The translations under genes and the position numbers were made by a program. From NCBI GenBank assembly GCA_022577435.1, contig JAKOON010000005.1:7709224-7773223 (forward strand): a stretch of 64,000 nt of DNA, written 5' to 3'. The notes under the pieces are model-generated. The model was given only the letters and a program-made list of their open reading frames with translations. It had not been told where the DNA came from and searched no databases. Below are positions 23,701 to 36,230 of the stretch, piece after piece. Position 1 is the first letter of the stretch; every line of letters starts with the position of its first letter. This stretch comes from Embiotoca jacksoni (lineage: Eukaryota; Chordata; Actinopteri; Embiotocidae).

Positions 23701-24613
23701 GCTGCTTTGATCTTTGGCAAAGTTGTGTGTTTTTGTTTGTGCATTTGCATTTCCATGTTCGCATCTGTCTGTCAGTCAAATTTACATGAAGTGTACGAGT
23801 ATATATTTTGCTTTCAGGATTCGTGCAATCTCAAATCCAGTGTTGTCTCTAATCTTTCTCTCAAGTGCATTATGCTGCCTCCCAGTGAATCGAACATGGC
23901 TTCATCTTCAGAGAAATACGCAAAAACTCATTTTTAGTGTCAGTTGAAGAAGAGCAAATCCACGGCTAAGCTTAGACTCCAAATCAGCTTTTTCCCCAAA
24001 ATAAGCAGTTATGGCATTTTAATTTCTACAGATTCTAAGCAGAAGCAGCAAACACAAGACAAGAAGATTTATGCATTACTTTCATCAGAGTCGCCCGAGA
24101 AGAATATTACTCTCTATCAAAATATTTGATGCCTCTCACAGCAGTACTCATAAATCAGTGCGGGAGCAGCTTGAGAAGTGTTAAAAGATCAACTGTATCA
24201 GGAGAAAAGTCTCAAAGCATGAAAGACTTGATCTTGCCATTTATCCAACAAGTAAGGAAACATTATTCTTTGATGGGGCCTGATTAGCTGTTTTAGAGTA
24301 GGATGGTTTTAGATCATTAGATGAAGCGTTCAAGTGACCTTGGTCAACTTCTCGCAATGAAATTGTAAATCATAATGCATATTAGGCAGAGGCGGAGCTT
24401 ATGTGGGCAGCAAGGTCAAACATTTTGACTGCAATTTTAATCACAATGGGATTTTGAAGAGCCTGTCAACTTTAGAGATATTCCATGTCACATATAGAGT
24501 ATATTTGATTTTGTAATGCTCTGGGATATTTCCTACTCTTTACTTGTATGACATTGTGTCAATCTGGATTCCTTCGTACTGACAGGAGCCAGCAAGGGGT
24601 GGTTCAGCCAGAG
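20740..24613. other. Long gene-free stretch
   Basis: No convincing exon. A-runs at about 22867-22884 and 23543-23556. Open frames up to 146 codons (minus strand 23260-23700) show no domain or composition that suggests coding. No named transposon was recognised. Confidence 0.4.
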
Positions 24614-24700
24614 TATTCAGTGAACAGCCAATTGGTAGAAGACCCTGGAGCGGACCCAGGACCCACTGGTCTGGGAGCACTTACAGCTTGGCGGGAGCTG
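24614..24700 (+). repeat. Possible RTE-type LINE sliver
   Basis: GGTAGAAGACCCTGGAGCGG, ACCCAGGACCCACTGGTC and GGGAGC resemble the C-terminal region of fish RTE elements (a GACCC-GGGGCAGACCCAGGACACGCTGG string). The match is short and from memory, so it may be coincidental. Confidence 0.25.
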
Positions 24701-27700
24701 AAGAATTCAATACATTACATGCAAAAAAGGTGGAGGTCCAGGTACCACTTCTTTCTGTGCGTGTTTGCTCTAGTGGGTGTCCCCCAAACATTAAAAAAAA
24801 AAAAAAATAGATAAATAGCATTTGTGATACTATAGGGAATTTCTGAAGAGACATATTGAAGCTCACCACTACCTTTGTGAGCATTGGTTGAGTTAAGCTG
24901 GGACAGGCAGGTGACAACCACCACAACTGACTGACTGACAGGCTGTTTGTTGACCCTGTGACAGACAGCATCTGTCTGGAGAATTGGTCTGCATTTGGAT
25001 GGATGTAAAATGTCTTCATGGAAATTATGAGGGCAAGAAAGCCTAAGTTTGAAACAAAAATTTGTCACATGGAGAAAATAATGTGCCAGATATTTTATAA
25101 GTGACTTTTAACCTCTTTCTTCTGCATCCAGCCTCAGTGACAAGATAATGAAGATTAGGCTCAAAGTGACATTTATCTAGTCTAAAGGCAGCTCATGAAA
25201 TTGTCTTCACTGGAAAACCTCTGACATACCAACTCTGAAAGGGAGTGAGATGAAGGCCTCGAATATACTGGCATTTTCAGCCAAACTAGCAATAAAAAGT
25301 TAATTCCCTTTCATGTCAGTATTATTCATCTAGGCTGTAGAGTGAGCAAATCATTATTTTGCCAGGTGGGATTCTTACTATGCAGACATCAGCAGACAAA
25401 ATTGTATCTGTTTTTATAGCCATTTGGGCAGATGGTTCTTGTCTGCAGGAAAGATACAGCACAAATTTAAATTGATCTTTTTTTCTTTTTTTTTTCTCAC
25501 TTTAGGACTGATCTTCCACCAGAGTCTCTGAAGAAACTATACATGAAACCAACAAGAACACCAATCCTCTGCATTTAATGGCATTTTATTTGTTCTGTTA
25601 TTGTTTATATCAACAAGATAAATGGCTGTCACAAATGCCGTGCTGACATAGTTTGGTTGAAGCGGTGTCTCTGACAACAGGCGACCCATGCAGCTACAAA
25701 AAAATGTTCTTAATTTCTTAAAGTGACAACTATGACAGGGAGATTACAGAGCACTAAAAGCATCGCCACAACAAGGACACTAAAGTGCTTGAAGACGCAG
25801 AGGGAGAAAAAGAAAATAGAGAATAGAGTTGAAACTGGCGAGACAGTCATGGAACTGTCTATTATTTAGCTGTCTCCAGTCTCATAATTTACCAAGTGCT
25901 GTGGCTACAGTCACAAGGCACGGATGTCAGATGTCAGTCGGTGCTGTTTTCCGGGATCAGGGCGTAGACCACTTAGGTGGTCGCTGAGGGTGCCACCAGC
26001 TGGAGGAGCGCCTCGGAGAGGTATTTGACAACTGCTACTCATGTACTTTTAAAAGTCTGTCGCTGAGGTCCAATGCACTTTAAAATGGTTAAAAAAGAAA
26101 CTCGGTTCACACTCCAGTAAACACCTGGTGGTGAAAAGAGACCAAAACATATTGCAGAAGGCTGCTTTGTTGGAGGGTGACTCTCACGTAATCTCACACT
26201 GCTTATACTATGATACTTCTCTAAATAAATCACAATTGGGATACAGATCATACACTACTATATGTGCACGTTGTACAACGAATGTGAACAGGAATCATGT
26301 TTTCAGAAAGTTTCATAAAAGAAAGCCTCTACAAAGCAACTAGAATCAAAGTAATATCTTTGCTGCCACGAAGCAGCAAATCCAGGCATTTGGATATAGT
26401 TAGCCTTACAGCTATGAATCCAGATGTTTGTTCCGGCAATGACAGCTGTCTAAGATCACCCTACTGTGCTCCATTAAACCGCCGAAGGCACGGCTTTGTG
26501 AGTGAGTAACCCACTGAGCCAGGAAATCCATAAAAAAGCAGTTAGTTCAAGTTTAAGTGAGCGGCAGTGAACAAAGCGAGCAAGCAGTTGTTTTGCATCT
26601 GGTTCCGTGATGTGTAGCAGGTGAACGCACCTCAGCAGTGATGCTACCGGTTGGAATAGTTCTGTGTTGCTTCAGAAGAGCCACACCGACATTATCTAGG
26701 GCACTATAGAAAATATAGGGACAAAGTTGGTTATATTTTCTTAATGTTGAGCTGTTATACAAATCTAAACTCAGTTTGATATAGGCCCTGGTGTAATGTG
26801 TTTACTAGTTGTGAAATTTAAGGGTGAGAAACTAATATATAATAAATATTGTACATGTATTATATAACATGGTCGGAACAGTCATAAATGAAAGTTTCCT
26901 ATTGACCTATATTGTCTAATATTGTCATATTGAATGATGTTAAATTTTAAAATATTAACCTGTATATTTTATAGACTTTTCTCATGAAAACATTTAAGCT
27001 CTCACGGGTGCCTGTGGACATCTCACCCAGGGAACCAAGTCGTTCAGAAAGGGCCCTGTCTGGGATGTTACTTCTTAGTTTGACCCAGTTTTCGAATAAC
27101 CCTGAGAGGCCTGTTGCAGTTGCCACTGTTGAAAAAAAAAAAAAAGGAAACATGTTAATTGATTGATTTTCTTGAACCATTGGCTGTTGGGAAGCGTCCA
27201 CCATGAGAGTGGTTCGGTAGTTCTGCTTCTCTCTCAAATCCCACAATGGAAACAAGTCCACAAACAAAGAGAGAAATCAATGGACTTTCTTTGGCAGCTT
27301 TGAGAGAGGTGCTTAGCATCACAGAGTGCTTGCCTGAGGTGAACATCCCAGAGTGTATTATGGTGTTGCTCCATTGCCCTGTTCACATCCGCAAGCTGTT
27401 CTAAACCCATTTGAAGTGAAGCACACAGGGTTTTAACAACTATCAGCACTAGTGTGAATAGCCTCCTAGGGCTTTCGCTCTATTTGGCCGTTGAAATGGT
27501 TTCTCTCCTTAGTTGAGCATCTATATATTCCAGCGTGAGTGCGCTAAGAGGAATGTTTACGTTAAAGAAAGGTGCTTCATCCGGCACTACACTGTGAAGC
27601 ACCATTAAAAATCTAGTCTCCCGTTCTTAAACTTGTGGTCTATGGATGTATCATTGTGGATTGGAATGATCACCGCAGAGTTAAAAATTACATCAGAGAA

Positions 27701-28661
27701 GGTGTTAGTTTTTGTTTTTTTCTCTCCCCTTTTATTATTTCATCTCACCACTGAGAGAGACTTCAAACTTTCATTGTTGCCCCGGGTTGAACTGAGATTC
27801 AAACACTCTTCCTCTGTGTGATTGAGGAGCCTCATAAACTGCACACATCTTGGAAACATCCCTTCGGTCCTCCGGAAACCCTACTTTCCTCTGGAGGATG
27901 ATGGAGGGTGTAATTCACTTTACAATATCAAATAATCAACGCTTGTGATTCTTGTCTCCTAGCTAACTTGTCCGCTGTGAGTTTATGGCTTTTGAAAACA
28001 GAGGTGAGCTGCGAGGAGGACAGTTTCCCCAGCTGTGGCCCGAAGGTGATGAGGCCCAAAGTGGAGCTTTGCCTCCAGGTCATTGAGCAATAATGAGTGT
28101 TATCAAGCAAGTGCCAGAAGACAGGTAACGCTGGTGGAATTTATGAGAGGCCTTGTAGGATGACCCTAAGCACGACCAGCCATTATTCACTGGTGACAGG
28201 GCTAAGGCTAGGAAAAGACTAATATGGCAGGATTGTGATTAAATAGGCCCATTATTTTATAGGTTCTGGCACCAACAAGCAAGTCAGTATTTATCAGCAT
28301 TGATATAAATTGTAAAAACTGAACACCTCACTGATTACTGTACTCAAAGTGATCTACATTAAGGAAAAGTATCTGTTTCTCATTGCCTTTTTTTTTTTTA
28401 ATTCAGATATTATTTTTGTCAGCAGGTTAGCCAAAACCAGAAGTGATATCTTTTCTCTTTGATCCATTTGTCCTTACAGTGACTCCGTACAGTAGAAATC
28501 TGTTTCAAACTACAGATTACCAACAATGCTCAGTAAGAGTGGGACAGATGCAATTAGTTTAGAAACAAAATAATTAAAACGAACAACAAGAGTAAGGTAT
28601 TCAAATCTATTTGTAAAAGAATATGTATCATAATAAAAGTTAAACACTACATTGCAGTATG
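24701..28661. other. Long gene-free stretch
   Basis: No confident exon or RNA gene. A-run at 24791-24805. A pyrimidine tract ending CACTTTAG at 25505 precedes a 24-codon open stretch (see findings). 26030-26700 reads like a dispersed fish repeat to me, but I cannot name it or define its ends. 26800-26960 is AT-rich. 27800-28120 is balanced and repeat-poor. Confidence 0.35.
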
Positions 28662-28680
28662 TATATATATATATATATAC
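28662..28680. repeat. (TA)9 microsatellite
   Basis: An uninterrupted TA run preceded by GTATG and followed by CAGTATTTTG. Short and AT-rich. Confidence 0.9.
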
Positions 28681-29152
28681 AGTATTTTGACCATCAGATA
28701 CATTAGAAATTTGTGATGAGAACACAGCATCACTACGGACACCAATACACACTCCAAATTCACAAGTGTCTCTGATTGTGACCACAGCTCTTACCACGTC
28801 CCACCCAGCCTGCTGTGAATGCCCACCCTGCTCCCCGCTGCTCTTTTTATTCCACAAAAAAGCACAAGACAAGAATTCATACTTGGTCTAAATACAATAA
28901 AATATGCTGAATTTAGCTGGCTCAATTTGTCTTCTTCTTTTTCAAATAGAAAACTAAATGTTACTTTAAGTGTTTATTTAAAATTAGCCGGGTTAAGGAA
29001 GGTAAAAACAGTAAAACTTTGGAAAACAGTGAGACGATCTCAATAAGGAGAACGGGACTAGATCCTACAAAGTAGTGGTGAAACTGTTTGAATATAAACC
29101 CGATCCATTGGGGTTTGCTTGTCACTGTCAGGTTGTCTGTATTGTGGTTTAT

Positions 29153-29262
29153 TTAAAAAAAATTTAAAAAAAAAATAGAAGCCACGCACAGAAAAAAAAA
29201 AAAAAAAAAAAAAACATCAAATCACTCTTAGTAAATACATAAAAAAAAAAAAAAAAAAAAAC
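29153..29262. repeat. Cluster of three A-runs
   Basis: Runs of A (about 10, 27 and 22 bases) lie within 110 bp, separated by short mixed segments. They could be decayed retroposon tails or slippage products. No adjacent LINE or SINE body was recognised. Confidence 0.75.
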
Positions 29263-29849
29263 GAATTTAAGTTTGCTGTCTGGGAGCATTATGGGTTTGG
29301 TGTTACTATGACGATGATAGAACACATTAATGAATAAAATGGCGACTGTGTGTAAACCCTGTCAGCATGTGTTGCTTATGCAAGCTGCAATACTTCAAAT
29401 AGGATGAAAAATCGAAGAGGACATCACCATGGTGTGTTGCCTGACAGTGCGAGGAGGAGAGACATGGCGAAATCCACAACTAAAGCATTGCTTGTGTTTA
29501 TAATAAAACATATGCAGCCCTTTGCAGTTGTGGAGAATTTTCTAAAATATCCCCTCCCGCGGACAATCCAGCTGCACAGTAATTCCTGAACTTTATGACT
29601 AACGCGATGAGGAATTGTCAAATAATTGTCCAACACTGCCTTCACAGCTCTTAGTGCAGACAGATGGACCTTCAGGGCTGCTGAAAGTTACTGTGACTGT
29701 TCACTGCAGTCCTTTGTTTTGCAGAGACACCCCTCTAATGAAAGACACACCAGCGAGCATCTCTGAGGCTGCACTCAATTTTGATGGCCTTACGACTTTA
29801 CACGTGGCCATTTTTATTCAAAAGTAACAAAGCTGTTATTTATGTTTAT
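29263..29849. other. Gene-free stretch
   Basis: No exon or recognised repeat. Short open frames on both strands overlap each other and show no signature. Confidence 0.4.
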
Positions 29850-29960
29850 GTTCGTAGCCAGAATTTTGTTACAGCAATAACAAATGTACTGAACTGAGCT
29901 GAAAACTGTGATATGAACCGAACCGTAACGTTGTGAACCGTTCCACCCGTACTAGAAAGA
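29850..29960 (+). mobile_element. Possible hAT-like terminal fragment
   Basis: GATATGAACCGAACCGTAAC and GTGAACCGTTCCACCCGTAC resemble the right end of a fish hAT family rich in AACCG words, ending GAACCGTTACACCCCTA. Only the end is recognisable, and the other terminus was not found. Confidence 0.35.
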
Positions 29961-30849
29961 AGAATACAGACAAGTACGTCGGGATCAATAAATGTACTTA
30001 GCTCATGGAGAGAACCCTTCTTAAAATTACCTGAAAAGAAGCCATTCAAGTATTTCTTTGACAAGAAAGAGTTTGGCTCAATCAGGTCGCAAGTGTCCCC
30101 GCTTACGAAACCATGCCAGGCTCAATCAAAGGGAACTATGATTAGTAGCAATTGGACAGACCGATAGGTGGTGACCGCCTTGTCAGGACTATGGAGGGCA
30201 GCCTCCCATCACACTGTCATCCAAAGTCATTTCTTCCCGTTTGTCATCTTCCACTCCTGTTCCAAGGCAGCAGTGCCAATCTGCACCGCCCCTTAAACAC
30301 CGTCTATGAATCATCTCCTTAGCAAGATGGCATAGCTTCCTTTTAAATTCAAATCGATGATATAAATAACAATGCAGCGTTCCGTTGAAAATAAGGTTGA
30401 ACATTCAATATTTCAAACAGTATGCATTTGTTATATGGGAGCCAAAGACTGCTGCGGAGGAGAGACAGAAAACGAGGAAGGGGACAGATCCATTGCTAAG
30501 ATCACCGTGCAAGACATCAGTCTGCAGCGTTCTCTGATAATGAGATTGGCTAAAAGATGAATCACTTTACCGTTATTGTTTCAATTACAAATTTACATTT
30601 CAATTGTTAAAAATCCAGAAAGCAGGTTGTAGCTGTGTCGTAGAAGATTTCATAAAGTGCATACTATGGAACTTGACACAGGTAACTGCATTTAATTTGA
30701 AGTCTACAAGTACACTTGAAACAAGCTGAGGTTGAACTTTGAGCCATAGGTTTAATTTGAAAGAAAAATGGTGACATCAGCATGCTAAAATGGAAGGAAT
30801 GACAATAATAATATGGTGTGTTTATCACTTATAATAGGTTCACTAACTT
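29961..30849. other. Gene-free stretch
   Basis: No exon, RNA gene or clear transposon. Composition is moderately AT-rich. Confidence 0.4.
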
Positions 30850-31125
30850 ACTTTTAACATGTCAGCATGCCAACATTAGCAATTAGCACATAAATTACTC
30901 CTGGTATTTGGTCCTAAAAGTATTTGAGAAAATTAGTGTTTGACCTGGTGCATTCAAAATATACGAAAATAAGAGCCGGTCTATTTTAAAGAAAATACTC
31001 ACAGCCACACGTGTTAGCCTCATGGTGGCGCTAGAGAAAAAACCAGGGGATCACCAAAGTCACTGGGATTTAGCATCTGGTCACCATAGAGGGCTGTTTA
31101 CCATGCCATGGCACTCAGTGGTTCA
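30850..31125 (+). repeat. Fish interspersed repeat (GGTGGCGCTAGA type)
   Basis: AACATGTCAGCATGCCAACA, TTAGCAATTAGCAC, CTGGTATTTGGTCCTAAAAG, TGTTTGACCTG, CATGGTGGCGCTAGAG, GGGGATCACCAAAGTCACT and ACCATGCCATGGCA follow the order of a very abundant teleost repeat. About 60 bp of unrelated sequence sits between GACCTG and ATGGTGGCGCTAG, so the copy is interrupted. A partial set of related modules lies at 62870-63175. Confidence 0.65.
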
Positions 31126-31846
31126 TTTGAGTCTAGATGAAAAGGTGACATTACCAAGATTATCGTGAGAACAAGTGAGACAAAATATTTAATGTTGGAG
31201 AGTCCGATTTACTCGGCCGTTTCAGAGCTACTTAAATTTGGATTTCACATCATCATGTGGCTGATTGCGGCTGCTCACCAAATAAAAGGAGTGCATTTGC
31301 TTAGTGTTGCTTTAAATTGTCTCCCTGCAGTTTACGTTTTTCAGTTCAATAGAAACCGTTACTCCTCTAACAGTGATCAACATTTGACACCGGCATCAAG
31401 AGGCCGGCCGACTGGTATTTTAATCCACAAATAGGGCACTGAGAGCTTGTTCAAACGTCCACCAAGACATCAGACTTCCTCTAATGCAGTCAGCTAGTTT
31501 TAAAATGGAGTGCATATATATACAGCCCTGGATTTGTAGGATTTTGTAAAGAACAAATGGCTGCAGGTCCGTCTGAGGTAAAGTCAAAGAAGAAGCTTTA
31601 CTAATGGGATGCTCAATATAGTTTATTGAGCAGAATGTTACGACTCCATGAATCTGAAAGTTGATGATGTAGCGAACCTAAAACAATGGAGATACTATTA
31701 GAGTCTGAAGGGATGCAAATTATCAGCAACATTACTAACAACAACTAGCTCACTTTCACTAAAATACCAAAGGAAAAATAAAACTATACTCATTTCTTTA
31801 TTCATTCCAGTTATCGTTTAGTGGTTGCAAACTTGTGGCCTTTATA
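31126..31846. other. Gene-free stretch
   Basis: No coding or repeat signature recognised. GGCCGGCC at 31402 is an isolated palindrome. Confidence 0.35.
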
Positions 31847-31978
31847 CTGTCCCTCCAGAATTTCGCAGAGGTTTTTTTTATGATTGTTGTGATCCAAAAT
31901 CCTTGATTTTGCAGCAGATTTTCTAAAAAACCGCCATGTAGAGTTTTAAGTGAGTTTTTTTGCAGTAAAATTGCAGGA

Positions 31979-31980
<2 letters not shown>

Positions 31981-32011
<31 letters not shown>

Positions 32012-32046
32012 CATGGTAATGGAAAAACTCTTTTTTTTTTTTTTTT
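31981..32046. repeat. A30 and T16 runs in inverted arrangement
   Basis: Thirty As (31981-32010), twenty mixed bases, then sixteen Ts (32031-32046). The runs can pair with each other. They may be tails of two oppositely oriented retroposon events or slippage within the A/T-rich interior of the hAT-like element. Confidence 0.9.
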
Positions 32047-32399
32047 AAACGACCTGATAAATTGTAATATGTAATCACTTCCTTTGATAACAAGGATGCT
32101 GCACATCACAGACATATGTATTGTTTTTTTTTGTTTGTTTATTTATTAGCGTTACAAATATTCATAAAACTCAGCTTTACAAAATGGACAATCTCTAACT
32201 GTAATATAGAATATAAAGGCAAAATCTGCTGTAAAAGTAAGAGCTTTAAATGCTGCTTACTTAATATTAAACACACTGTACGCACGAAAAACAAAGTCAA
32301 GTCTCCCACAATTTTAAGTGGGTAGGAAACTAAGACTAAACTAGAAAAACAGGGGTCTACTTGGATAGTTCAGGACTTCAGTCCCGAACTGTCCATATT

Positions 32400-33185
32400 T
32401 GGTTTAATCTGTTGGTTGCGGGAAGGTGGAGGGAGAACTCAGGAGGTGAGATAGCAACAAGGCACAAAACAAAACAAAAACTTGTGTTGCGAGTTTGTGC
32501 ATGTGGGTGAGAATCAAGTGGGAGGTGAGGTTGTCCTTCAGGGTGTGAAGATTATAACGAGGTGTAGTCGCGGTTGTGCTGTGAAAGAGTGATCAGGTTC
32601 AGGGTTTGGATGGTTAAGTGCTGTTCAGGTGTAGGATGAATGACAGAGGTGTTGAGTGCTTCTTGTCCTCGTTTCATGGTTTTCTGGAGGGCAGGGTTGT
32701 TTGTGGCTGATTTTATGTACTTCGGTGCTATTGCTTGGTTCCTCTGTCTCAGTGTTTGGATGTCGGTTATTGTGCGTATGTAATGGTCGCTGATGACGAA
32801 CGTGAGTCTGTGGGCCAGTTCGAGTGCTTTGTTGTGGATGGTTTGATTGCCGGAGCTGGTGATCCAGGCAGGTACCGAGTGTTCAAACGGTGGTCGGATG
32901 TATGCGAGTTACACTTTGATGACTGTGGAAGGTAATGCGCCGTGCTTTCCGCAGAAGTGCTTTGAGGTGGTTGAGTCTGCTGTTTGCTTTCATTTCCAGG
33001 TTGTTGATGTGTTCTGACCAGGTTATGTTGCTTTGGAAGGCGATGCCGACTGTTTGGTTGTGTAGTGTGAGGTTGAGATTGTTGGGCTGCAGGTTTGTGT
33101 TCGTTGTGTTTTGGCAGGGGGGTTGAATTTTATTCTCCACATGTTTGACCGGGTTTCTATTTCAGTGATGCATGTTTGTGGTTTA
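32400..33185 (-). pseudogene. LINE reverse-transcriptase C-terminal remnant
   Basis: On the minus strand, 32883-33140 is open and includes the peptide VGIAFQSNITWSEHINNLEM followed by KANSRLNHLKALL. This is the typical segment downstream of the reverse-transcriptase catalytic core in I/CR1/RTE-like LINEs (GV.F...LTW..HI..L..KA..RLN.L). Minus-strand translation to the left continues LINE-like (peptides such as TLRQRNQAIAPKY), but only across frame changes. It has no start, no catalytic FADD segment and no identifiable 3' tail, so it is a dead, truncated copy inside the hAT-like element. Confidence 0.6.
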
Positions 33186-33411
33186 ATTTAACATTCTTCT
33201 GACATCTTCAGTCATTCACCTCACTTCTGTTTTTTCCGCTTGTTTTGTTTTTTTCCGGTGAGTTAGCATGGAGTTTGTTTTGCTGATGAGGGGAGCTTAT
33301 GCTGACATTTTTTGCAGAAAAATCACTGGAACTTTGTAAAATTGCAAGCTCCCACAAATACAGCTTCAGTTTTTACAAAATTATTGCAATACCGATTTCC
33401 TGGAGGGACCG

Positions 33412-35924
33412 TTTATCCCTTTAAAATATGAATTAAGGAATTTTGGCTCCTCTGTATCTTCATGGAGAATCAGCCAATAGGTGTCTTCCTTTGCAACAGT
33501 ATCTGTGTTTGAATGTGTCACAATTTATGCTATCATTAGGCTTCGAAAGTGTTTGCTTAGATGGGGAACATTTATTTCCCTCCTCTGCTTCAGCCAACAG
33601 CAATCTGCACTGAATATTTGCAGGTTTGCCAATGTCCACACGTGTGCATTGTCACGGTAACAATGGCCTGATAGACTTGCCTGCGTCAACAAGCATGTAC
33701 CACATCTGCCACATTGTTTCGGACTATCAACGGCCGCAGCCTTCCTTTCTAATTGGGACTGAAGTAATGAGCAGTCAGCGAAGTTTCTAAGGCACGTCTC
33801 AGTCAGTATTCATTGTCAAACTGATGTCTGCGGCGCCATTTAGCTATTACACAGCTGATGGACCAAACACTGGCACATTATTCCCAGCATGACAAAGATT
33901 GGAGGGATTCTGTCATGACTGTTTAGGATATCCATTATCTTTTAGCCCCAAGATGGTGCACTAGTGCAACTGAGTCACTGAGCTGGTGGAGTGCATTCAG
34001 TTCACTTTCATGTTTGTCTCGAACCGTGCGTCTTCTTAACAGAGTCATAGGCTCGCCATGTTGCTTGTTTGACACGTTTTCGGTATTTGTGACAGGCACA
34101 ATACAGCCATTTTTGTCCAAATTCCACACACCTATTTTCAAGGGGATTACTACATTGCAGCACAATGTATAATAATTAAAAGTGAATCTTCATATTCATG
34201 CTGTAAAGCAGGCTGATGAGATAGATTAGATGTCTCACCTGCTGGCCTGTATTCTCATTCACGATGATTAACAGCTGCCTTGCAACACAGGAAACCTGAG
34301 TGACACTTGACTTGCAGATGAGCTACTCGACTGTTTGTTCTCTTATCTCGCCGGAGAGGCAACATGATCAGGATATGACTCGAAGGACAGGAAACACGGC
34401 GGTCTTTCTCTTCCAGCTCAAACAAAATGGAAAATTATGGATCGGCAAGTTGTTGGAAAAGTAAATTGCCCTTAAATTTTAATGAAGTGCTATTCTTAGG
34501 GGGGGATTTTGCTTGTGTCGATGCCTCTACAACAGCTGGACTGGGCTGATTGTTCACCCTTTGCTGGCAAAGCACAGAAAGGCCTTTTGGGTCAGAGTCG
34601 GCAATGATGTACGGTACCTCAGGGATGAGGTCATGCACTCATGACATAAATACTTCCATCACTGCCCTGGTATTTACACTACAAAACACTTTACACTGCT
34701 CTGCATGGTCGTATGCGTGTAACATGGCAATCAGAATAAAGTGACTGACAAAACAGGTCTCTTTCAGCTAAAATGGCCTGCCTTTAAAATGTCTGTATGT
34801 GCCACCCCCTCTCCCTCCCCCTCCGCCGCATTGGGAGGACTAAGCTGTAAGCACTGCCAGCCTCTGCATCCACTGGGAGGCTGCCAGCCACTGTGCCAAC
34901 CGTGGGGCTCCTCTGATGCAAGAAACTAAGCAACCTAACTACAAGAGGCACCCGAGAGTGTCACATCTGCTAATTACAGCACTAGCATAAACTGAAATGG
35001 GTGTATGCGTAAGATGACACTACACTACAGACACACACCTCTCACCCTTAATCAAGGCATAATCAGTAATCAAGCGCGTATAAACGTTCCCTGTCTTCAG
35101 GTGGTGCACCCTTTTCTGTGATGTATTGAACAGATCAATTGAACCTGGAATCCATTAGCTCATTACAATTAAGTTATATTTTTAAATGGCTGACTTTGGG
35201 AAAGGCCCGGAGGTTGCGGCAGGAAAGATGCCATCCATAAAATCCCATGTTGAATTAATCAACCCGGAAAAACGACAAGAAAATAATAAAGTATTTGTGC
35301 AAATAATGTACAGCAGCAATTTTTTTTATTTTATTTGCTAGGTCTTACTGACATCTGCTCTGATGTCACGCTGGCTCAGGGAACATATGTTACCATGGCA
35401 ATGCAAAAAATAGAACTGATGTTCCCTATATCCCTATGTAGGATGTCAGTAAAAAAAGATAGATTATATATCAAACCTGGATTATTGTCAAACAGCAATA
35501 TTTTTTTGAATGGTGGAAGTTAGGATTTTGTTTTGAGTTGCATTACCTAATCATATATTCAAGTACAGCTGCAATGAAACAAAATTAACTTGCAATTTTA
35601 AGTAATTTTTCATGAAAAGATGTCACCATTTCTTCAATGAGAGGATTTCCCAATTCTTTTGATATTAAAGTTGAAACCATTGCTTTGACAAAACAATCAC
35701 ACTGAATGTGTCTCTTTGGGCTCTATGTGATTGTGATGCAGATTTCTCTGTTTTTTTAAGAGAATTTTTACAAATGAAAATAATGTATTGATCAAAAATA
35801 AATCACCATAATGAATCCACAATGAAAATAAACTGCAGTCCTACACAAAATACTTACTTATACACCAAGCGCAATTGTAAAATATGGTGAACTCATTAAA
35901 GAGTAATACTAATCTATTGCATTG
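33412..35924. other. Gene-free stretch; possible conserved block at its start
   Basis: No exon or transposon recognised. 33430-33900 has balanced composition, no simple repeats and four CATTGT/ACAATG (SOX-type) words. The remainder is ordinary. ORFs at 34550-34930 are unremarkable. Confidence 0.4.
33647..33665. promoter_or_regulatory. Possible SOX-type inverted site pair
   Basis: CATTGT at 33647-33652 and ACAATG at 33660-33665 form an inverted pair separated by 7 bp, with further CATTGT words at 33712 and 33811. The orientation (CATTGT first) differs from the usual head-to-head SoxE arrangement. Hexamers of this kind also occur by chance, so function is only a suggestion. Confidence 0.2.
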
Positions 35925-36095
35925 TAATAGTACAACAGTCACAGTTTTTCTGCACTGAATAGTTAATATTTTTAATACTTTTTCCTAATATCCCTATATT
36001 TAAATACTTTTAAATAAATAGCATTTAAATGCAGGATGTATAGTATTTTTACAGTGCAGTATTAATAGTCTTACCCAAATAATGGCTCTGAATTT
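35925..36095 (+). repeat. AAGTAC-rich teleost repeat, 3' fragment
   Basis: AAATACTTTTAAATAAATAG, AATGCAGGATGTATAGTATT, TTTTTACAGTGCAGTATTAA and AAATAATGGCTCTGAAT follow the order of the family's 3' end (AATGCAGGACTTTTACTTG, GTATTTTTACAGTGTGGTATT, AAAGGATCTGAATAC). Same plus orientation as the copies at 8.7 and 18.3 kb. Confidence 0.65.
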
Positions 36096-36230
36096 ACAGT
36101 CCACAACAGGATGGAAGCTTATTCCTTTCTCACCTCCTTCTTCTTAACTGAATCAACTGTAGCAGTATAACACTGAAGCAATATTAAGTGATGTCAGAAA
36201 ACTTAACTCAAGCAAATCTTGTAGTCACAT

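Larger units (their letters stand above)
31847..33411. mobile_element. hAT-like element carrying a LINE fragment (nested)
   Basis: The left end reads CTGTCCCTCCAGAATTTCGC. The reverse complement of the right end (33392-33411) reads CGGTCCCTCCAGGAAATCGG. This gives terminal inverted repeats of about 20 bp. Flanking 8-mers CTTTATAC (31840-31847) and GTTTATCC (33411-33418) agree at 6 of 8 positions, as expected for an old hAT target duplication. Both subterminal regions hold TTTTGCAG/AAATTGCA words typical of this fish family. The interior holds an A30 run, a T16 run and a minus-strand LINE segment. No hAT transposase is left. Confidence 0.6.
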
